From Sphingomonadaceae bacterium (GTDB lineage: Bacteria; Pseudomonadota; Alphaproteobacteria; Sphingomonadales; Sphingomonadaceae): DNA of 54,108 nucleotides. This document shows positions 49,325-54,108 of the stretch, in pieces. Numbering within the stretch: the stretch's first letter is position 1; every line of letters begins with the position of its first letter. A model generated the notes under the pieces. It did not search any database, was not told where the DNA came from, and saw nothing but the letters and a program-made list of their open reading frames with translations. The stretch lies in assembly GCA_016742125.1 (NCBI GenBank), contig JACVCM010000010.1:1-54108 (forward strand). Direction: 5' to 3'. Both the position numbers and the translations under genes were made by a program.

Positions 49325-50305
49325 ATGATCGATTTGCTCAACATAATGCGCGCTCTTGCCGACCCCACGCGTCTGCGAATCGTTTTTCTTGTTCGTCGTC
49401 TAGAGTTGTCGGTTGGTGAGTTGGTCCAAATTCTTGGCCAAAGCCAGCCCCGTGTGTCGCGACATGTCAGGATATTGGATGAGGCGGGAATATTGGAGCG
49501 CCGTAAAGAGGGCAGTTGGGTTTTCATGCGCTCGGGCCCGGTATTAACCGAAGGTTGGTTGAATACATTGTTCGATAGTGCCGATCTGACCCAAGCCAAG
49601 GCATTCCAGCGAGACCTCCTGCGGCTGGAGGAGGTGCGTGCGGCCCGAACCGAGATGGCAGCCGCTTATTTTTCGGCGCATGCAAGTGAGTGGGATTCTT
49701 TGCGATCGCTGCATGTCGCGGAATCCGAGGTTGAAGAGGCGATTGGCCAGATTCTTTACACGGCTACGTTGGGAAATGTGCTGGACGTTGGCACGGGTAC
49801 AGGTCGGATGATGGAGCTTTTTGCAGCGCAGGCCCGCCATTTTGTTGCGCTCGACAACAGCACCGAGATGCTCAGGCTAGCGCGGGCCAAGCTTGCCAAT
49901 ATGGAGACCGATGTCGCCGGGAAGGTTGACATCATGCTGGGTGACTTCAATGCGTTGCCGCTCGCCGATGGTGAATTCGACACCGTCATATTCCATCAAG
50001 TGCTGCACTATGCGCAGCATCCCGAGGGAGTGATTGCAGAGGCGGCGCGTGTTCTGGCCCCGAAAGGACGATTGATTATCGTCGATTTCGCGACGCATGA
50101 CCATGAAGAACTCCGCACCGTTCATGCCCATGCGCGACTGGGCTTTGCCGACGATATGATTATGAAGGCATTTCAGGCAAACGGAGTGCATCTGGCGCAT
50201 CAGACGTCGCTGGAGGGCGGCGCATTGGCGGTCAAAATCTGGATGGGCCAGAAACAAGGGGACAGGTCTGCGGCCGTTGGTCCCGAGTTAAGGATAGTTG
50301 CATGA
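49325..50305 (+). CDS. ArsR-family regulator fused to a SAM methyltransferase domain (SahR-like)
   Basis: A 326-residue protein. The N-terminal ArsR winged helix (about 5-85: MRALADPTRLRIVFLV, QSQPRVSRHVRILDEAG) is joined to a class I methyltransferase domain (VLDVGTGTGRMMELFA). It heads the metF-metH1-metH2 operon and overlaps metF by 4 bases. This suggests a SahR-like repressor that senses S-adenosyl-homocysteine or SAM through its methyltransferase-like domain (inference; SahR is known from other proteobacteria). Confidence 0.85.
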   Translation: MIDLLNIMRALADPTRLRIVFLVRRLELSVGELVQILGQSQPRVSRHVRILDEAGILERRKEGSWVFMRSGPVLTEGWLNTLFDSADLTQAKAFQRDLLRLEEVRAARTEMAAAYFSAHASEWDSLRSLHVAESEVEEAIGQILYTATLGNVLDVGTGTGRMMELFAAQARHFVALDNSTEMLRLARAKLANMETDVAGKVDIMLGDFNALPLADGEFDTVIFHQVLHYAQHPEGVIAEAARVLAPKGRLIIVDFATHDHEELRTVHAHARLGFADDMIMKAFQANGVHLAHQTSLEGGALAVKIWMGQKQGDRSAAVGPELRIVA

Positions 50306-51243
50306 TACTTCCGCTTGCGCAGATGCAGGAAGCCAGTCGGGCCGTTGCGACTCCTTTGTTCGCGGGGCTGTCGGGCGACTGCGAAATAAGCTTCGAGTTT
50401 TTTCCGCCCAAGACGGAAAAGATGGAGCAGCAGCTTTGGGATTCGGTGGTAACACTCGCGCCACTGGAACCCCGCTTCGTTTCGGTAACATATGGTGCCG
50501 GTGGTACGACGCGCGAGCGGACACATAACACGGTGGCCCGCATTGCACGCGAAACTCGCATTCCAGCTGCGGCGCACCTTACATGTGTGGAGGCATCGAA
50601 AAGTGAAATCGCTGACGTTGCCAATGCCTATTGGGAGGCAGGCGTCCGTCATATTGTGGCGCTACGCGGCGATGCCCCGAATGCCGACGGGAAATTTGTT
50701 CCGCATCCCGACGGCTATGCCAGTGCAGCCGAACTGGTAGAGGGCCTGCGAAAGCTGCATCCTTTCGAAATCTCGGTTAGCGCCTATCCGGAAACGCATC
50801 CAGAGGCGCAATCGGCGCAAAGCGATATCGATTTCCTGAAGCGCAAGCTGGATGCTGGGGCGAGCCGCGCCATAACGCAGTTCTTCTTCGAGCCGGAGAC
50901 CTTCTTCCGCTTTCGCGACGCGGCAGCAGCAGCAGGCATTAATGCCGAAATTGTGCCCGGCATCATGCCGGTGTCGAACTTCGCGGCCATTTCGCGGATG
51001 TCCAACATGACCGGCACCGCTATCCCGGCATGGATGGCCCAGCTGTTTGAAGGGCTTGACGACCATCCGCCCGCCCGCCAGCTGGTCGCCGCAACAATTG
51101 CCGCCGAAATGTGCCGGCGACTTTATGCAGGCGGCGTGCGAGACTTCCATTTCTACACGTTGAATCGTGCGGAATTGTCTTATGCGATCTGTCACCTGTT
51201 GGGGAAACGACCTGCAACTTCGTTGAAGGAACAAGCTGCATGA
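50302..51243 (+). CDS. metF: 5,10-methylenetetrahydrofolate reductase
   Basis: A 313-residue FAD-dependent TIM-barrel enzyme making 5-methyl-THF for methionine synthase. Motifs: ISFEFFPPKTEKME, FVSVTYGAGGTTRE, HIVALRGDAP and ITQFFFEPETFFRF. Coupled to both neighbours by 4-base overlaps. Full length. Confidence 0.97.
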   Translation: MILPLAQMQEASRAVATPLFAGLSGDCEISFEFFPPKTEKMEQQLWDSVVTLAPLEPRFVSVTYGAGGTTRERTHNTVARIARETRIPAAAHLTCVEASKSEIADVANAYWEAGVRHIVALRGDAPNADGKFVPHPDGYASAAELVEGLRKLHPFEISVSAYPETHPEAQSAQSDIDFLKRKLDAGASRAITQFFFEPETFFRFRDAAAAAGINAEIVPGIMPVSNFAAISRMSNMTGTAIPAWMAQLFEGLDDHPPARQLVAATIAAEMCRRLYAGGVRDFHFYTLNRAELSYAICHLLGKRPATSLKEQAA

Positions 51244-52286
51244 ACGCGCGGGATGATTTTGTTGCCCGGGCGGCACAGCGGATCTTGGTCTTTGACGGCG
51301 GCTATGGGACAGCAATCCAGGGGTATAAGCTAACCGAAGCCGACTATCGCGGTTCACTCGACCTGACCTGCGATCAGAAGGGCAATAACGACCTGCTGTC
51401 GATCACCCGGCCCGATATTGTGACGACCATCCATAGCGCCTATCTCGATGCAGGCGCCGACATGATCGAGACCAACACATTCAGCGCTACCAAAATCAGC
51501 ATGGCCGATTATGGCTGCGAGCATCTGGTGAGGGAACTCAACCTGCAGTCGGCGAGAATTGCGCGCGCCTGTTGCGATGAGGCCGAAGCCAAGGACGGGA
51601 AACGCCGGTTTGTAGCGGGCTCGATCGGTCCGACCAACAAGACGCTCTCGCTCTCGCCCGATGTCAACGATCCCGGCTTTCGCGAAATCGACTTCGATTA
51701 TCTCAAGGACGTGTATCGTGAACAATGTGACGCGCTGATCGAGGGCGGAGTCGATTTCCTGCTGATCGAAACCATTTTCGACACGCTTAACGCCAAATGC
51801 GCGGCGATGGCGGCGCAGGAAGCTGCCGAGGCTTCTGGCCGGGATGTGCCGTTGATGATATCGATGACGATAACTGACATGGCCGGACGGAACCTGTCAG
51901 GCCATACGGTAGAGGCTTTCTGGGCGGCGATCCGCCATGTGAAGCCACTGACCATCGGGCTCAATTGCTCATTCGGCGCAGACCTTTTGCGCCCGCACCT
52001 CGCGGCGCTGTCGAAACAAGCCGATGCGCTGGTCATGGCCTATCCCAATGCGGGTCTGCCCAATGACCTGGCAGAATATGACGAGCTGCCCGAAACCACG
52101 GCGGCGCTGATCGGGCAGTGGCTTGATGATGGCCTAGTCAATATCGTAGGCGGCTGCTGCGGCACGACGCCCGCACATATCGCGGCGATTGCCAAAGCCG
52201 TCGAAGACCGCGCGCCGCGTCAGATCCCGCAAGCCCCCGTCGTCACTCGTCTTGCCGGTCTCGAACCCTTCATCATGGCCGCTTGA
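51240..52286 (+). CDS. metH1: Methionine synthase, homocysteine-binding subunit (MetH N-terminal part)
   Basis: A 348-residue homocysteine S-methyltransferase domain with the zinc-binding cysteines in GLNCSFGAD and GGCCGTTPAHI. It ends with its own stop, and the folate/cobalamin part is a separate gene 15 bases on: a split MetH. Its ATG overlaps the metF stop by 4 bases. Confidence 0.95.
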   Translation: MNARDDFVARAAQRILVFDGGYGTAIQGYKLTEADYRGSLDLTCDQKGNNDLLSITRPDIVTTIHSAYLDAGADMIETNTFSATKISMADYGCEHLVRELNLQSARIARACCDEAEAKDGKRRFVAGSIGPTNKTLSLSPDVNDPGFREIDFDYLKDVYREQCDALIEGGVDFLLIETIFDTLNAKCAAMAAQEAAEASGRDVPLMISMTITDMAGRNLSGHTVEAFWAAIRHVKPLTIGLNCSFGADLLRPHLAALSKQADALVMAYPNAGLPNDLAEYDELPETTAALIGQWLDDGLVNIVGGCCGTTPAHIAAIAKAVEDRAPRQIPQAPVVTRLAGLEPFIMAA

Positions 52287-52301
52287 GCCAGAAAAGATAA
52301 T

Positions 52302-54108
52302 ATGACCCAGAATTCATCCCGTTTCGTCAATATCGGCGAGCGCACCAATGTCACCGGCAGCGCCAAGTTCAAGAAACTGATCCTTTCGGGCGACTATGAA
52401 GCCGCGGTCGAGGTCGCGCGCGACCAGGTCGAGAACGGCGCGCAGATTATCGACATAAACATGGACGAAGGCCTGCTAGACGCGCATGAGGCGATGACGA
52501 CCTTCATCAAACGTATCGCCGCCGAGCCCGATATCGCCCGCGTGCCGCTGATGATCGACTCGTCCAAATGGAGCGTGATCGAAGCTGGGCTCAAATGCGT
52601 GTCGGGCAAGCCCATCGTCAATTCGATCTCGATGAAGGAAGGTGAAGACGCATTCCTGCATCATGCCCGCCTGTGCATGGCTTATGGCGCGGCGGTCGTT
52701 GTGATGGCGTTCGACGAGACCGGACAGGCCGACACCAAGCAGCGCAAGGTCGAAATCTGCAAACGCGCTTATGACCTGCTCGCCGGCATTGGTTTTCCCC
52801 CAGAAGACATCATTTTCGATCCCAATATCTTCGCGGTCGCAACGGGGATCGAGGAGCATAATGGTTACGGTGTCGATTTTATCGAGGCGGTGAGGGAATT
52901 GCGCATGCTCTGCCCGCACGCGCATTATTCGGGCGGGCTGTCGAACCTTTCGTTCAGCTTCCGCGGCAATGAGCCGGTTCGTCGCGCTATGCATTCGGTA
53001 TTTCTGTACCACGCCATTCCGGCAGGCCTCGACATGGCGATCGTCAATGCGGGCCAGCTCGATATTTATGACGATATCGAGGCGGAGCTGCGCGAGGCGT
53101 GCGAGGATGTGATCCTCAATCGCCATCCCGACGCGACCGAGAAGCTCATCGCATTGGCCGAAAAATACCGCGGCACCGATGCCGCGCAGGAAAAGGCGGA
53201 GGCCGAGTGGCGCGGTTGGCCGGTTGAAAAGAGGCTCGAACATGCGCTGGTCAAGGGCATCGACGCGCATGTCGTCGAGGATACCGAGGAAGCACGCCTT
53301 TCTTCGGAACGGCCGATCCATGTCATTGAAGGCCCGCTGATGGACGGCATGAATGTCGTCGGCGATCTGTTTGGCAGCGGCAAGATGTTCCTGCCGCAGG
53401 TGGTCAAATCCGCACGGGTCATGAAAAAGGCGGTCGCGCATCTCTTCCCCTATATCGAGGCCGAGAAGGACGAAAATTCGAAAGGCAAGGGCAAGATCGT
53501 CATGGCGACGGTCAAGGGCGACGTACATGATATCGGCAAGAATATCGTCGGCGTTGTGCTCCAGTGCAATGGCTTCGAGATTGTCGATCTTGGCGTGATG
53601 GTTCCCTGGTCCGATATCCTGAAGGCCGCGAATGAGAATGATGCCGACATGATCGGGTTGTCCGGCCTCATCACGCCTTCGCTCGACGAGATGGTAACGG
53701 TCGCCGAAGAAATGGAGCGGGCAGGCATGACCATGCCGCTGATGATCGGCGGCGCGACAACCTCGAAGACCCATACCGCGCTCCGGATTGAACCGGTCTA
53801 TTCCGGGCCGGTCGTCCATGTTCTCGACGCATCGCGTGCCGTGGGTGTTGCCGGAACGCTGGTCAGCGATTCCATGGCGGAGAAATTCGTCGCCGACACC
53901 CGCGCGGAATATGCCCATATCCGCGATGCGCGGGCCGGGAAAACGGCGAAGCCGCTGGCGACGCTGGAGGAGGCGCTGGCCGACGAACACTTCGTGAAGC
54001 GCGGACTGTTCCGCGAACAGATCCTGTCTTCGTCGGGAGAGAAAACCTTGCCGGCGCTGCCGGTACCGATCGCACCGGAATTTCGGGCGAAAGGCCCGCG
54101 CTCCTACA
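52302..54108 (+). CDS. metH2: Methionine synthase, folate- and cobalamin-binding subunit (3' end cut by window)
   Basis: The frame is open from the ATG at 52302 to the window edge (602 codons). A pterin-binding domain comes first (FVNIGERTNVTGSAKFKK, IIDINMDEG, MIDSSKWSV). Then come the cobalamin cap (PLMDGMNVVGDLFGSGKMFLPQV) and the B12-binding domain with DVHDIGKNIV, whose His ligates cobalt, plus the GLSGLITPSLDEM segment. The SAM-activation domain would follow outside. Together with metH1 it makes cobalamin-dependent methionine synthase. Confidence 0.96.
   Translation, partial: MTQNSSRFVNIGERTNVTGSAKFKKLILSGDYEAAVEVARDQVENGAQIIDINMDEGLLDAHEAMTTFIKRIAAEPDIARVPLMIDSSKWSVIEAGLKCVSGKPIVNSISMKEGEDAFLHHARLCMAYGAAVVVMAFDETGQADTKQRKVEICKRAYDLLAGIGFPPEDIIFDPNIFAVATGIEEHNGYGVDFIEAVRELRMLCPHAHYSGGLSNLSFSFRGNEPVRRAMHSVFLYHAIPAGLDMAIVNAGQLDIYDDIEAELREACEDVILNRHPDATEKLIALAEKYRGTDAAQEKAEAEWRGWPVEKRLEHALVKGIDAHVVEDTEEARLSSERPIHVIEGPLMDGMNVVGDLFGSGKMFLPQVVKSARVMKKAVAHLFPYIEAEKDENSKGKGKIVMATVKGDVHDIGKNIVGVVLQCNGFEIVDLGVMVPWSDILKAANENDADMIGLSGLITPSLDEMVTVAEEMERAGMTMPLMIGGATTSKTHTALRIEPVYSGPVVHVLDASRAVGVAGTLVSDSMAEKFVADTRAEYAHIRDARAGKTAKPLATLEEALADEHFVKRGLFREQILSSSGEKTLPALPVPIAPEFRAKGPRSY

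Noticed and set aside
52476..53990. A 504-codon minus-strand frame opposite metH2
   Set aside because: The plus strand encodes unmistakable pterin- and cobalamin-binding domains; the minus frame is antisense.

Overview
The window reads as a sphingomonad-type alphaproteobacterial chromosome (inference). Support: high GC, a split methionine synthase (metH1/metH2), a metF-metH operon led by an ArsR-methyltransferase fusion, and a conjugation module of the trb / rlxS / traG / DUF736 / DUF2840 kind common in Alphaproteobacteria. About 1-31.8 kb is the inner and right part of an integrative and conjugative element (ICE). A tRNA-Glu gene sits at 31.8 kb, and ordinary chromosomal housekeeping genes follow. 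No integrase lies in the window, so the other end of the element must be left of it.

ICE layout, left to right. A truncated ferredoxin-NAD(P)H reductase and a LysR regulator (0-1.7 kb) look like the edge of a catabolic cargo block. The mating-pair-formation operon runs leftward from 11.3 to 1.6 kb: trbB-C-D-E-J-K-L-F-G-I plus DUF2274, mostly with 4-base overlaps. A 5.3-kb cargo island (11.3-16.7 kb) is wedged between trbB and the copG/traG pair. Then come copG, traG (coupling protein), an orphan membrane protein, the relaxase with a candidate oriT region, a lytic transglycosylase, DUF736, a TraF-type peptidase, DUF2840 and an RdfS-like excisionase. Next is a control region that closely resembles that of Mesorhizobium ICEMlSym: an fseA-like gene in two frames with an apparent +1 frameshift site, and a divergent qseM/qseC-like pair. 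The right arm holds a second DUF736, unknown genes, a ParB-domain protein, an ArdC antirestriction protein and a hairpin-rich non-coding end next to tRNA-Glu.

The most interesting part is the cargo island. Rightward genes encode two small unknown proteins, a single-domain ubiquitin-like protein (multiubiquitin family), an E1-like ThiF protein with a DUF6791-type N-terminal domain, and a Cys-rich DUF6527 protein. This is a compact bacterial ubiquitin-like conjugation operon with no separate E2 and no JAB deconjugase. Divergent from it is an XRE repressor - ImmA/IrrE metallopeptidase - DEDDh exonuclease operon. A near-perfect 34-bp palindrome lies between the two. The arrangement suggests a damage- or phage-inducible defence module regulated like ICEBs1 ImmR/ImmA, carried inside the conjugation operon.

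The chromosomal part (31.9-54.1 kb) carries recJ, a flavodoxin-like protein, glpX, hom, a nucleotidyltransferase, a DUF1176 protein, a 3-hydroxyacyl-CoA dehydrogenase, a methyltransferase, metC, sseA, an Fe-S photolyase, a Pro-rich membrane protein, queF, a HerA-like ATPase, a class-A beta-lactamase-like lipoprotein, two small lipoproteins, and the methionine operon arsR/MT-metF-metH1-metH2, the last cut by the window edge. Sulfur amino-acid genes (hom, metC, sseA, metF, metH) are over-represented here.
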